From Diprion similis (taxonomy: Eukaryota; Arthropoda; Insecta; Hymenoptera; Diprionidae): a stretch of 64,000 nt of DNA. The stretch lies in the NCBI RefSeq assembly GCF_021155765.1, contig NC_060117.1, positions 1,714,501-1,778,500 of the forward strand. The letters run 5' to 3'. A program made the position numbers and the translations under genes. Shown in pieces: positions 1 to 12,715 of the stretch; position 1 is the first letter of the stretch, and every line of letters begins with the position of its first letter. The notes under the pieces were generated by a model, which did not search any database, was not told the origin of the DNA, and worked only from the letters and a program-made list of their open reading frames with translations.

Positions 1-20
1 TTTCGCAGTTACTGAATATT

Positions 21-26
21 TTTATT
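21..26 (-). promoter_or_regulatory. Candidate polyadenylation signal of the minus-strand NPC2 gene
   Basis: TTTATT on the plus strand reads AATAAA on the minus strand, about 235 nt past the stop codon. It is the only canonical hexamer between the stop and the window edge; the cleavage site would be at or just beyond the window edge. Confidence 0.4.
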
Positions 27-261
27 AAAAATGGGGGAAAAAATGCCGATAAAAATAATATAATAAAAACGAAGCGTTAAGTTCATTTTCGAACGTGTAT
101 ATTTACGAATTTCACAAACATTTTTAAAACAGGGAAGAATAGGGGGAAAAAAAATAATCGAGGAAATAGAACGAAAAAACGTTTAAAAAAGAAAACACAG
201 TAGAACAGAAAAACCCAAAAAGATTTCAACGCCCTGCAGTCGATTTGATTCAAACTTGAGA

Positions 262-3200
262 TCAAACGAGCATGAAGATCACCGTCAATTTGTAACACAC
301 GAGCAGCTGATTGGCCGAATTTCTCATCGTCCACCAAAGCGTCCCAGGTAACTGAAATGAAATTGGAAAGAAAAAAGGCAATAAATAAAACGCTGATAAT
401 AGGAAAGAAAATAGTAAAAAATCAGTCAACAAGGTTAAGGTGTTTCGTCCAGTGTGAAGGCTGTTGTTTGAAATTTTTTTTCATTTACACAAACTTTGTA
501 CATTTTTTAGAAAAAGAAAAATGCAAACTTCGATTGTTTTTTTTTTTGTTTTTTTAGTTTTTCTTCTCTCAAATTGTCTGAAAAATTGTACAAATTTCGC
601 GTAAATGACGATAAATTTATACAATGTGAGAAATTTTATTTCAATGGTTTGTCTCGAAAAAAGAAGAAAAAAAAAGAAAAACACGTGTACCGAAAAAACG
701 TTTAAAAAAATATCCTTCACACTAGACGACCTCCCTTAAGGGGTAAAGTTACTCTAGAATTTTCAAAAAATCGATTTTTTTAATTTTTCCTTATTGTTTT
801 AAATGCACCCTTTTGGCAGTACCGATAACTCGAGCAATTTTCAACCAATTTACTTGAAATTTTAACTGGATCTTGAAAAATGTATTGTCTAAAGAAACGC
901 GTAGGATATTTTTTTTTTGTTTTTTATATACAGCACCGTTCATTTGTTATTAACAATTTTCTGGCCATTTTTCTGTCAAATTTTCCAAGGTTTGACTTTC
1001 GAATTGTGCTATTCGGGCATGAATCAATGTATCAAAAAAATCCTACGCACTTCTCTAGCTGTTGTTATTTAAAACGAGAAAAAAAAAAAATAGAAAAAAA
1101 TAAATAAATTAGTGATCCATCATAATTCAAAATTTACAAAAACTGTTCGTACGGCTACTCAGCCGCCATTTTTAAATAAATTGTTCTATAAATATTATTC
1201 TTTTACAGTCAACCAAATTTACAACAAACTTCTAAATTTTTAAACTTTATTTTTTTCAAAAACAAAATTAAAAAATTTAAAAAAAAATCACAAAACAGCC
1301 TATTTTTCGTCCTCTATAGTTGCTTAACCCTTTAAAGCTTCGTTAGAATCGGCAAAGCTCAAGCTCTCTCACCGGCGGCACGTTGTCGACTCGCACGGCA
1401 GCTTGGAATTTGACTCGTTGTCCACTTTGCAGCCGACAAGCATTCGATCCGTTGCTCGCTGGGCAAGGGTCTGGATTCACCTGAGCCTTCAGTTGGATCG
1501 AACTTATCACGAAATACACGTCCTGAACGAGTTGCTCAGAATCGTAAGCTGCAATTCAGGGCAAATTATTCGCGACGTCCAACTTCACGTTGGAGAGTTT
1601 TTTGGATTTTTTTTCTTCTTTTTTTTGGACGCGTAGAAAGGGGAGAAATAAAATGGAAAAGAAAATTTCAGAAGGTTGATGGTTCGTTAAAGTTTCACAA
1701 TTTCTGATGATCTTATTATATTGCGAGATAATCCAGGGTGGCCACACACTTGAAAATTTTTTAAAATTTTCGAGGGATTTTTGGTTTGGTCGTGGAAAAA
1801 AAAATTGAAAACATTAGTTTTCTCTCTTGGGAATTATAGAAATCATTTTCTCAGGTATTAAAGTTTACTTGTTTTAGTCGAGAAAACTAATCGGTCTAAA
1901 ATTTTTATTTTTTTTTTTCTTCCAATTCGAATTCAATTTGAACGGATTTATACGTATAAAGTTGACAAGCTGAACGATTTAATTCTTAGGGAAAATTAGG
2001 TTTTTAGGTTCTGGAAAAAGTGGAAATGTGACGGAATTTTTTGTGTTCCAAAAATTTGTGACCACCCCGGAGATAGTCGTAAAAAAAGAAAAAGAAAAAG
2101 AAAAAAAAAATAAGAAATATTGGAATTATAAATAAAAGATTATTTCATTTCGCATAATTTTAACTCATAGATTTGTTATATATATATCTGACTTGAGGAT
2201 GATTCATTTCATACGAAAGATTATTATCTACAAATTCACTGGAACAATTTCTTATCATTATGCGTTGGCATTGTTTTGAAAATATTTTCGTTGCTTAATG
2301 ATAAATAGTGATTTGATAAATAACTTGACTTACGATTGTTTATAAATTAATAAAACGAACGAAGACTACAGATTTTTGACAAACCGTAACTTCTCGATTC
2401 GGAATAACGTCTACAAAAGTCAAGATACCGATGTTAAAATCCAAAAAACCAAAAAACAAAAGTGTAATTAAAAATATTATTAAATATCATTTAAAATTAT
2501 TCGTTTATCTTTCACTTGTAACATATATAAGATAATGACGACAATTGACACTTTAATCACACGAATTGATATTTCATGGCGTCGTTCGTGGGATTGATAA
2601 AAAAGAAAAAAAGAAAAACCGATTCGATTAATCGAGTTCGAAAAATAATCGATTGCACTTGCTTAATAGCTAAGAAAATAATCGATTTAATAATAAAAAA
2701 AAATCTATCATTTTCGGCCATTTTTACAATAATTACCTGTGCCTTGGACCAAAAAATTGGTCGTCACGTTGACCGTCGATCCAATCCTTATGCGGCAAGG
2801 ATAACTCGAGCATTCCGACACCTCGATGCTCTCCAGGTAGTAAATCGATCCTGTCGATCAGATTAAATGATTCTAAAATTAGTCGAACGACGATACGTTG
2901 TTTAAAAAAAAAAAAAGAAATTTTTTTTTTAAATTTATCTGTCGATTTTCTTTATTACATGTATTTTCATTACTTGTATAAAATAAAATTTTTCTCATCG
3001 CGTCGTTTCTTCGAAGTCAATCGAAGTTTATTTTTAATGAGTCGCGATGCGAATCGATGATTCCAATTACCGATACTTCAATACTCTACATAGATAAATA
3101 ATAATATTCACTCGTATTTCTCTATACGTATTATCTTGAGTGATTATATCGGCACGCGAGGTATCGATTATTATAATTATGAGATACCGATCGTGACGCA

Positions 3201-3894
3201 ATTCTTTTTTTTTTTTTTTTTCTTTTCTTCAACCTCTTATCTCTAATCCTTCTGGTTTCCAATTTTTTCTAATCTAACCACGCCGGAATAGGCGCTGATC
3301 TTTAACAGTGGAAATTAATTTCAATAACGTGAGAATTAGGCAATAAAATAAACGAACCTGAACTCAAAGGCAGGAATTGGATGATTGATCTGTTGTTAAA
3401 AAAAAAAAAAAATGAAAAAAATGAAAAAAAAAAACAACTTTCGATCCTCGATCACGATTTGCTAGAGCGTAAAGAAAAACGATAAAAAATCATTTATATT
3501 TAACGAGTCGAAAGACTAGTTTCGAGATTCAAAGAAAAAATAACAAATATGGGAAGAGAAGAAGAAAAAAATATTAATGAAAAATAAAAAATTTAACAAA
3601 TTGATGCCACGGGCGTTGTTTTTTTGCTGTTTTTTTTTTTTTTTTTTTATACAATGTGTGTTATTAATTTTTATCACATATATATATATAAACAGTATAA
3701 GGAATTCACCGATGCAAGCGATTGCGGTTTTAATCATACGTCGCGATTTCCATCTGCCTCAGGTATGACATATATGATTATCGGTTTCAGACGGTAATTT
3801 CGTAGTGATTTCATCGTAAATTCCTCTCGAGCAATAAGCTGTCCGCGCTGTATTAAATACACGGTACGATCGCCTATCGATTATACATACATAT

Positions 3895-3925
<31 letters not shown>

Positions 3926-4124
3926 CGCAGCCGATAGAATCGCCTTAATTGTTACTTTTTTATTTCTGACACGCGGCATGACGAGTTATAATAATCTAGG
4001 TATCTGTATAAATAAAATATGTGAAAAACTTGAGAGAGGTTAAAACGCGTTAAATATTATCCTTCAACCTTCGGGCCGTTCGGAATAAACATAAATATTT
4101 AAATTTGTACCATTTATATATACA

Positions 4125-4156
<32 letters not shown>

Positions 4157-5310
4157 AATTCAATTTTTTTAATCACCGTCGATCGTTTTGCCCGTGAGGG
4201 GGGGGGGGGGGGGGAAAGAAAAATTAATGGAAACGATAGATGGGAGAATAAATTTCACGCTGCGGTGTGGATTGAAATAAAATGAAAAATTTTTAAATAA
4301 AAAAATCAACACCGAAATTGGTGTAGAAGAAAATTTTCAAACTTTCGAAGAAATTACTTACTTTACGGGAGTTAAAATCGAAGGATAACAAAATTTTTAT
4401 TTCGCTGTTCGTCAAATCGACGTGGAAAATCTTTTCCATTCGAATTTATCGCTTTTTACGGTTTCACGGTAATAAAAATAGAAAAAAAAAAAATCGGCAC
4501 GATCTCTTTCCAACACATTAAATATAATTTGGGAATTTACAACGTATCTAACGATTCATTTTTAATCCAGCGTCACCGTTCGAAATTATCTAAAATCGTT
4601 TTCTTAGTTGATTTTTCTTTTGCTTTTTCCCATTTTCTCGCGTTTCTATAAAAATATTTTCATATTGTAGAAAAAAAAAAAAAAAAAAAAAAAAAAAAAC
4701 ACGCATCAGGATTGAAATATCGAGCAAGTGAAAAAACGATGTTGAAAAATAAATTTGATCGCCGTAGTGACGAGAAAGAAAAAGGATGAGTACAAAAAAC
4801 AAGAAGAAAAAAACATCCACAAACGTTATATGAAAAATTACGAACAGTAGCAAGAAACTTGTGTAAATATATAACGCATAATATGAATATATAAAAATGT
4901 TTCGGTATTATTATAGAATTTTTTTTCGAGCCAAATAATGATCGATGAAACTTTATTGATAGTTAAAAAAAAGTCGCATTTGGTTAAATTATAATTTGAT
5001 AATAATAACTAAAAATTTATATCGCTGTGTCGAAATATTATGAATATAATCATTATTTTTTTTTTATTTTATATATTATTTAATTGATTAATTATATTTA
5101 TTTTTAACAGTAAATAAATTCTTTTCTCAATTTGCAATCGAGTCTACAATTAACTAATAATCGATTACTAATTAATTAAGCGAAATTTTTATGCGCCAAC
5201 TTACCACAGTCTTCAAATGGCACGACACTAGTTGCTGTGCAAATAGTATTTGTTGTTAAAAACGCGACAACGAATAGAAAAAATATGCACTTAATAATCA
5301 GCCCGGCCAT
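262..5310 (-). CDS. NPC2: NPC2-type secreted lipid/sterol-binding protein (ML domain), four exons
   Basis: Exons on the minus strand are 5310-5205, 2850-2737, 1548-1373 and 351-262, joined in phases 1, 1 and 0, with GT donors (GTAAGT, GTAATT, GTGAGA) and AG acceptors at every junction. The product is 161 aa. Residues 1 to about 26 form a hydrophobic signal peptide (starts MAGLIIKC). The mature part carries the six NPC2 cysteines at 35, 49, 54, 102, 111 and 151; in the family these pair 1-6, 2-3 and 4-5. The hallmark short loop SECSSYPC is at 48-54, an NVT glycosylation sequon at 63-65, and the C-terminal strand ends with LLVCYKL. NPC2/ML proteins are secreted or lysosomal beta-sandwich carriers of sterols and other lipids; in insects some act in chemosensation or immunity, and nothing here decides which. 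It is divergent from the two plus-strand paralogues and has one extra intron. Start chosen as the only ATG before the signal peptide. Which ligand it binds is unknown. Confidence 0.86.
736..1335. mobile_element. Candidate TTAA-flanked MITE in intron 3 of the minus-strand NPC2 gene
   Basis: A roughly 600-bp AT-rich block is bounded by TTAA on both sides (736-739 and 1332-1335). Its ends form an imperfect inverted repeat: GGGGTAAAGTTACTCTAG at the left against AGGGTTAAGCAACTATAG at the right, read in reverse complement. TTAA duplication on insertion is characteristic of the piggyBac superfamily. No transposase frame is present, so it would be non-autonomous. The termini are degenerate and the assignment is an inference. 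Confidence 0.4.
2851..5204. other. Intron 1 of the minus-strand NPC2 gene; AT-rich with simple repeats
   Basis: No exon is visible in it on either strand. It holds TA-rich microsatellites (about 3888-3925 and 4114-4160, the latter grading into a TAA repeat), a 17-nt G run at 4198-4214, and several A/T homopolymers (for example about 3193-3210 and 4671-4698). Confidence 0.7.
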
Positions 5311-5715
5311 CGTTTGGATGCATTTATTTATTATATATTATTTATACGCAATTGAATTTCTTTTCCGCAATTATGGCGGTAATAATTGACTCGGTCGTAC
5401 AAATTGATAGATAAATAAATAAACAAATAAACTTTATTATCACCAATTTTCACTATGTCTATACATATGCATTTACGGATTTGTCTCTCTGTGGGGAATA
5501 AATTATTTCACTCGGATCGAATACCGCCTATCGAATACCAGATTTATCAAATTTCTTCACCCTTATATATCATCTTTCGATGCGACGGTTCTCAACTCAG
5601 CCGTCTTGCAATCGCTGCGAGAATAATGGCGGCATCCTTTGTTCCGCTCTTTTATTTCGTCAAATTTTAATATATTTTTCTTTCTATCTTTTGCAATTTA
5701 TTTATACATGGAGGG

Positions 5716-5748
<33 letters not shown>

Positions 5749-6279
5749 GTTTTGTCAATTTTATTTTAAATATTCTTTTCACTTTCCCTTGAGAAAATAA
5801 TTAAATATTAAATATCGTTTGACTTTTGATCTTTGAATCTGTCGATTAATAATCATTTCTCTTTTAGAGACATTTTCTTTCGATCGAATCAAGTTTTTCG
5901 ATTCCAACGATCGTTGCGATGAATTCTATTCAATAAATTATATACACATATATATATATATATATATGTATTGTTATTTTGCAAAAAAATATCGCGGATA
6001 AAGATCGGGGAGTAATTTTAATTTTTTTTTTTCTCCTTTTACACATTCGTCAAATTTTCGTGAAAAATTTTGATATTTTATAAAAAGAAAAAGAGAGAGA
6101 AAAAAATATGAATAAAAGATTTATCCGTATTTAACTATATATTATACAATATTAGAAACTGCGATACGCATGCGCGAAATACAATAATATTATTTCAACG
6201 TCTGATTGATCGATTGATTTGGCAAAAAGTGTCATTCATATTCAAGCGATAGACATTTCCCTATATATATAGATAAATA

Positions 6280-6333
<54 letters not shown>

Positions 6334-7654
6334 AATGACGCTGTGATTATTTCCTACAGAAAAATTAAATAACGCTGATGCATTGCCAGACGTTGAAACG
6401 ATCGGAATCCAATAATCAGGTAACCCGATCTAGTCTGCGACTCAATCTGCGACTCTGATTGCCAATTCGTCTCTCGAGTGTCGTCAGTCGGCGTTTTTGT
6501 TTTTTGTTTTTTTTTTCTCTTCCTTTTTTATCTCGGTTGAAAATTTTTTTTATTCTTTTATTCTCTTTAATTTATTATCAATTTCTTTATCCGTTTTTTT
6601 TTTTCGTCGCCTTGTTGGCACATCTTTGGCAAAAATTTAAGCCCAATATTATATACGTATATTTATAGTTGTATGAGTTGTTTCACTTATTGGATAGAAA
6701 AATTTTGATGCGAAGGAAAGAAAGAAACACGACAAAATAAATATAATTTGAAGCAACGCAATCTTCTCTCGCTCGAGTGCAATGATTTTTTAACGATTGG
6801 GACGTTTAAGATTTTTGACGAAAGAAGGAAAGAAGAAAGGAAATCTTGTCTGAAATTATTTACTGCCAGTCTGCAAATTATACGAAGACAATTTTGTCTG
6901 CATAATATTTTCAGTATTGTAATCGTTCGATCGTACTTAACCCAGGAAACTTTCTCCAAATTATTTATAGACTATGGCTAAGCACTTAACTGACAGTCCG
7001 TAAATAAATTTCCAGCGAGTTTGCAGTTTTGAAAAGAAATATTAATAAATGGATGTTGTATAATATAACGAAACTTGTTATACAATCCGCCATTATTATC
7101 GAGGTAACTATTATTACTATTTTTATACTATTATTACCGTTATTATCTTGAAGCGAATCGATACGGAATCGGCAGTATTTTTACTATCAAAAATATCGTA
7201 ACTCTAATATCGATTGGCGATGGGATTTTTTTCTAACCTATTACTCGTTTTGCTTTTCTGTAAATCGCGGTGAAGTCGAAAGTTCTTATTTGCGAAATGC
7301 AGGTAATATGCGGGTATTTATGTGGCATACGGGTGATGTGCAAAAGCTACGGTATCACCATCGTGTAACGGGTGTTACGTAAATACACGACTCAAGCAAA
7401 CCGATCACCGGACGGATTCCTGAGGTTTCGTATCTTCTTACACCGTTCAGTTTTTTTTCATTCTTTCCTCTTTCCATATCTGGCCAAGTTACGAACGCGC
7501 GAAATACGAGCGGTGCAGTTATCTGCTACCGCTGCTATTGCAGAAGAGATAATGACGCGGTATGAATGCGGAAAATAAAGAAAAAGATACGCGAAATTCG
7601 AACTCGGAGATAATTTGCTATACGCTGATTATAAAGCGACGATGCGGATATAAA
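5311..7654. other. Intergenic region upstream of the minus-strand NPC2 gene
   Basis: No coding exon is recognised. It should contain the promoter of the minus-strand NPC2 gene. A TATAAATA string lies about 30 nt upstream of its ATG on the minus strand, too close to be a standard TATA box unless the leader is nearly absent. A 30-nt T run is at about 5718-5747 and a long TA microsatellite is at 6281-6329. Confidence 0.6.
6281..6329. repeat. (TA)n microsatellite
   Basis: Forty-nine bases of uninterrupted alternating T and A, seen directly. Confidence 0.95.
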
Positions 7655-8526
7655 ATCCGTTTTTCAGTTCACAAATTTACGTTATACTTATTCATTTTGA
7701 GATCGATTTATTTCCGATCTATCGATTTACGATCGAGGTATTTTATCGACTAATATCGTCGATGCCGGTTTTCCGATTCACGGATTTACGTTATGCAGAT
7801 TAATATTTCGATCGATTTTTTACCGATCTATCGACTTACGATCAAGGTATTTTATTGAAAAATATCGTCGATGCCGGTTTTTTGATTCACGGATTTACGT
7901 TGCGCAGATTAATTCTTCGATCGATTTATTACCGATGTATCGACTTACGATCGAGGTATTTTATCGAGTAATATCGTCGTTGACGGGTTTATGTTACACC
8001 GATTTATTACCGATCTATTGACTTACGATCAAAGTATTTTATCGACAAATATCGTCGATGCCGGTTTTTCGATTCACGGATTTACGTTGCGCAGATTAAT
8101 TTTTCGATCGATTTATTACCGATGTATCGACTTACGATCGAGGTATTTTATCGAGTAATATCGTCGTTGACGGGTTTATGTTACACCGATTTATTACCGA
8201 TCTATTGACTTACGATCAAAGTATTTTATCGACAAATATCGTCGATGCCGGTTTTTCGATTCACGGATTTACGTTGCGGAGATTAATTTTTCGATCGATT
8301 TTTTACCGATCTATTGACTTACGATTGAGGTATTTTATTGACAAATATCGTCGTTGTCAGATTTATGTTACACTGATTTATTAGCGATCTACCGGCTTAC
8401 GATCAAAGTATTTTATCGACAAATATCGTCGATGCCGGTGTTTCGATTCACGGATTAACGTTACATCGATTAATTTTTCGATCGATTTATTACCGATCTA
8501 CTGATTTACGATCGAGATATTTTATT
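7655..8526. repeat. Satellite-like tandem array with a 187-bp higher-order unit
   Basis: The landmark GATTCACGG occurs at 7775, 7884, 8071, 8258 and 8445. The spacing is 109 and then exactly 187, 187 and 187. Each 187-bp unit has a longer subunit containing TATCGTCGATGCCGG and a shortened, diverged subunit containing TATCGTCGTTGACGG or similar. Units are rich in ATCGAT and TTACGATC words. Open frames in it are artefacts of the repeat. Confidence 0.9.
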
Positions 8527-10138
8527 TCCAACAGTGTCAAAATGTGTATCAAATCAATTCAACAGATCAACACACTGCAGGTATCAGATAAAAACGGAGC
8601 ACCAAATCGTGAAAATCTATTCATCGTCATACGGAAATGAAAATCGTATTTCCGGAGACAGTAGCAGCAACTTCCGGTCGAGGAGATACGCGGTCGCTCA
8701 TTCGCAACGGTTTAAACCAACAACACACGTGTGCATGTCGAACGTGTCATAAGTTTAGATAGCAGCTTATTAGGTATACTCGGTGCACCGAAGCAGTCAA
8801 GGTGATGCGAGATGAAAAATCGAGAGGGGAAATTATTTACAATTCACATCACGACTAACGACGCGACGCACCGCAAGTCACGTTCCAACTCCGACGTCCT
8901 CGTCTTTCGCCGATATTACACGTTATTCGTTCGTGTCCCGATCTTCCGACAAGCGTAATGCAAAGACGTGACGATGGCTTCTGTTTTTTCCGCAATTGCT
9001 TTTGTCCATTTTTTTTAAATCTTCATCATACGGCTTGGAGGAATTTCGAATTGGATAAAAATGGGACTCAAAGATCCTCGAAATTTGACGAATGGAATAA
9101 ATCGTCGTCGAAAGTGGTGCGGGTGAAGAAATAAAAAGAAAAGATCCAAAAATCACGTTCTAAGAATGACAAAGTAATTACTGGAAGTTCTGAATCATCA
9201 AAGTAAAAGTAAACACGAACCGACAAACAAAGTCAAGGTTCATTTGTTTACTTGTGAATTTTACAATTCGTGGTCAAGTTTCTTCTTTTTTGATTTTTTT
9301 TTTTTTTCCTCTCGCGTTGAACCTACTTTCATTGTCCTTAATCGAATCGACTTTGCACTTATTCTGCTCCGCACTGGATGCGATTTTTTTTTCAATACGC
9401 GTATAGTTGAATATGAATAACACATGAATCTGCAAGTGAGTTGCAGATTTTCAGTAATATTGTATTACGCACCTGCATTTTTTTTTATCGGCATGGTCGG
9501 ATTCCAAGTAAAAATGGTAGCATGGCTTGTAACGATCTTGACAAAGGTCCACAAGGTTTGTACTCCTGACTGCACGTGTATAATGTATGCACGCATACGT
9601 AGGTTTATGTATATATATATATGATACGTGACGTAAACGCTTGGGAATTACAGAGTATGGCAAAGTCAATTAGCTTTGGTACTCGTGCACATCAGCTGCG
9701 AGGAATAAAACGATTCTCAGAATAATATGATATGCGCTTGAAATGAAAAAAAAATACGAATTTTGGTCGTTAAATTTATTACCAGAACCCAATAATACGT
9801 TAGACATGAAATAAACTGTACTATTATCACAATTGTACAATACGGATTGAGAAGGGATGATTTGACGAATGCTGAATTAATGAGAGGACAGCGAAAACGG
9901 TGCTGAAACCTTGCGTAACTCATCTGATGCTTGGTGACGATGTTCAGTAGTGGAATAAGAAAAAGATAATGAAAAGGGGAAATTTACCATTCGAAGCATA
10001 CGTTTTTCCTTGCCTTTCAAATTCCATGAAGATGGGTATGAAAGGGTTCTCGAGATAGCTGATTTGAAAAATGGGGTCAGATCTGAGAAATTTCTCAAAA
10101 TTCAAAATGCCGGATCTAATATGAGCGAATAGGATCAA
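8527..10138. other. Intergenic, no gene seen
   Basis: Unique-looking AT-rich sequence between the satellite and the 121-bp repeat. Short open frames are present on both strands but none has recognisable composition, splice signals or homology. Confidence 0.5.
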
Positions 10139-10460
10139 ATTTTATATTTTCAGTCTTCCATATTGGACTCGCCATTTTGTATTTTGAAATTGTAACGTTG
10201 GAATCGTTATCAGCAGCCCCGAAAACCCCCGAGTAAGAAATTTTAAGAAAATCGGATCAATTTTTATATTTTCAGTCCTCCATATTGGACCCGCCATTTT
10301 GAATTTGGAAATTGTAACTTCGGAATCGTTTTCAGCAATCCCGAAAACCCCTGGGTAACAAATTTCAAGCGAATTGGATCAATTTTTATAATTTCAGTCT
10401 TACATATTAGACTCGCCATTTTGAAATTTGAAATTTCAATGTCGGAGTCGTTTTCTGCGA
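10139..10460. repeat. Three tandem copies of a ~121-bp dispersed repeat (CCATATTGGA family)
   Basis: The words CATATTGGACTCGCCATTTTG, or close variants, recur at about 10158, 10280 and 10402, each followed by GGAATCGTTTTCAGCA, a CCCCGAAAACCCCCGAGTAA-type word and GGATCAATTTTTATA. The same consensus returns at 11.9-12.1 kb, 29.8-30.1 kb and 62.7-62.9 kb, so this is an interspersed family with local tandem growth. Confidence 0.85.
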
Positions 10461-11889
10461 CCAAAAAAACCCAAGATCATCGAGTCCTACTTTTTTCTAA
10501 TCCTCATAACCTTCCTACAATTACATGTATTCTGTAAAAACAGGCATTTTCAACACTGTTTATTTATAGCGCTCATAATATTCGCAGAATCATCAACATT
10601 AACGTTTTAACAGTCTATAATCACTCCTACAAGAAAAAAAAAAAAAAAACCACAGCGATATTTCAGAAATGAATATGAATCTTGAATAACCGATTCGAAA
10701 ACTTCGAGTTTTTGCAAAATGATAATTATAATAATAAACAAAAGGATAAACAATCTGCCCGCAAACAATCGTCAAACGGCTTGATCGGCGTGACGATCGC
10801 CGAGTGGGTTTCCAGTTTATTGCATTGTCACGCCGATCGCTGCTACTGCTGCTGATGTCGTGGAAAGTTTCGCTGTTCCGATATTATTCTCGTCGGAGCA
10901 CCTGCAGCGTACGTGTTTTTTTTTCTTCTTTTTTTTTTCAAATTTTCTTTTATTTTTCTTCTTCCTGTCGTTTTTTTCTCATTTATTTCCCTCGTCAACG
11001 ACGGTCATTTCTTGTTTTATTTCACGCAAGTCGTTTGATCGATTTATAGTTGTTTCTTTTATTTTATTTTTTTTTAGACTTGTTAGACTTTTTTTTGGAG
11101 TTCTCGCCGCCGATACGCCGATCTTGGGAAATTTTCTTCATTACCGAATAATTGCTTCTGGCTGATTGTGAGCATAAAGACGGAATAAGATCAAAAAAAA
11201 AAAAAAAAAAGAACGACGAGAAGAGAAAGGAATCGACCGATCTTTGCCGATCTTTCGCGTCGAGAACAATCGATCGGTTATCGTTGGATGAAAATATAGT
11301 TCTTGTACAAGTCAGAGAGAATGTTTTTGTTGCTGGAAGATTTAGTCAGATTGAAGAAGCTTAAAATCTGTGTCTTTTCACATGTTTTTCAAAAATTTCT
11401 TTCCTCCTGTACTTGTAATATCAGATTCGTATAAGTAATATGTGAAGTTTCTTGCAAAAGAAATTTCGATTTCTTGCATGTTATTGTAATAATTATTTTT
11501 CATCATAAAGTTTCGCATCAAGTTTCAGACATAATTTAGGAAATTTTGACGTACACGACTTGTGAAGATCATTCGTGTCAAGGTCCAGTAATCTGGACTT
11601 TGCTCTTCAGTGTAAGCGATCGAATAGTTTGCTTTACCAAAACAGAAAACAACGATCGCTGAGAGAATTATCCGGCACTCAGTGACCTCTTTCACTAAAC
11701 TCGATACTCGAGATCTCAGTCTCACGGACTGGTCAACACGTCACGGTAGCAGGTTTTCCGCTCCTTTATTTTCATATTTTTCTCGTCTACATCGTCTCTC
11801 GACGATCAGTAGGTATGCAGCGCACGATTGACTTTTTGAGTCACACATTATTGTGCCGAATCGATTTTTATAACGAGATAGTAATGTAT
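10461..11889. other. Intergenic, no gene seen
   Basis: AT-rich sequence with T-rich stretches at 10917-10990 and an A run at about 11193-11210. No exon or RNA gene is recognised. Confidence 0.5.
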
Positions 11890-12150
11890 GGTTTTGATTT
11901 TGAAAATTCGCGATGGCGGATTTATTGTTGCGGACAATTGATTGATCGAATACGGTCAAAAACTCTATGCCGAGGTTTTTGAGATCGCTGATTGGATTCG
12001 CCATACTGAATTTGCAAAATCTGAATTCGAATTCGTAATCAGCGACGCCAAGAACACACTGGACAGAGTTTTTTTTCCGGATTTGATCGAATTTGAAATT
12101 TTCCTTCGCCATATTGGATCTGCCTACTTGAATTTTTTGAAATATATCAA
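11890..12150. repeat. Diverged copies of the CCATATTGGA-type dispersed repeat
   Basis: Contains CGCGATGGCGGATTTATTG, a TTCGTAATCAGCGACGCCAAG word and GGATTTGATCGAATTTGAAAT followed by CGCCATATTGGATCTGCC. These match the word order of the 10.1-kb and 29.8-kb copies. An open frame on the minus strand through here is repeat-derived. Confidence 0.7.
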
Positions 12151-12170
12151 CGACGATTTGAAGTCGTAAA

Positions 12171-12715
12171 GTATTTTTGTGGCAAGTGCAACGTTGAGTT
12201 CGTTATTTCGTCGATTTCAACTCATGGATCGGTAAGAATCCGGCATTCGGCCTCGTCGATTTTCAGTCTCCGACAAATCAAATGACGTGAGAAACTGCGG
12301 AAAAGGAAGAGTGAAGAGATTTTATTGACCCAGCAAGTTTTCGCTTGACCTCGAAGCGAATTGGAGTTGATCGGTATGGAGGATCGAATGGATGTGATAA
12401 TTGTACTTTGGTTTCGATGGAAGACGCGAATAGGATGAAACGACGGAAGCTAAGTGAGGTATTTTTGTCGCGAGTGCATCGTTGACTTCCTTATTTCGCC
12501 GATTTCAACGCGAGTATCGGTAAGAAATCGGCCTCGTCGATTTACAGTCTCCGACAAACAAGAAGACCTTCGAAATTGCGGAAAAGGAAAAGTGAAGAGA
12601 TTCTATTAAACCAGAAAGTTGTCGCTTAACCTCGAAGTGAATTAAAGTTGATCGGTATGGAGGATCGAATGGCTGTGATAATTCTGCTTTGATTTTGTTC
12701 GAAGACGTGAATGAA
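12171..12715. repeat. 288-bp tandem duplication upstream of the first plus-strand NPC2 gene
   Basis: Copy 1 begins at GTATTTTTGT (about 12171) and copy 2 at the same word (about 12459). Both run in the same order through CGGCCTCGTCGATTT, CAGTCTCCGACAAA, GCGGAAAAGGAA, GTGAAGAGATT, TTGATCGGTATGGAGGATCG and a GAAGACG(C/T)GAAT word. The copies differ by scattered substitutions and small indels, so the duplication is not very recent. Confidence 0.88.

Noticed and set aside
7372..8752. Short open frames across the 187-bp array
   Set aside because: They repeat the same peptide words because of the satellite; no independent coding evidence.
11741..12112. 123-codon minus-strand open frame
   Set aside because: Most of it lies in the diverged 121-bp dispersed repeat; no domain and no supporting context.
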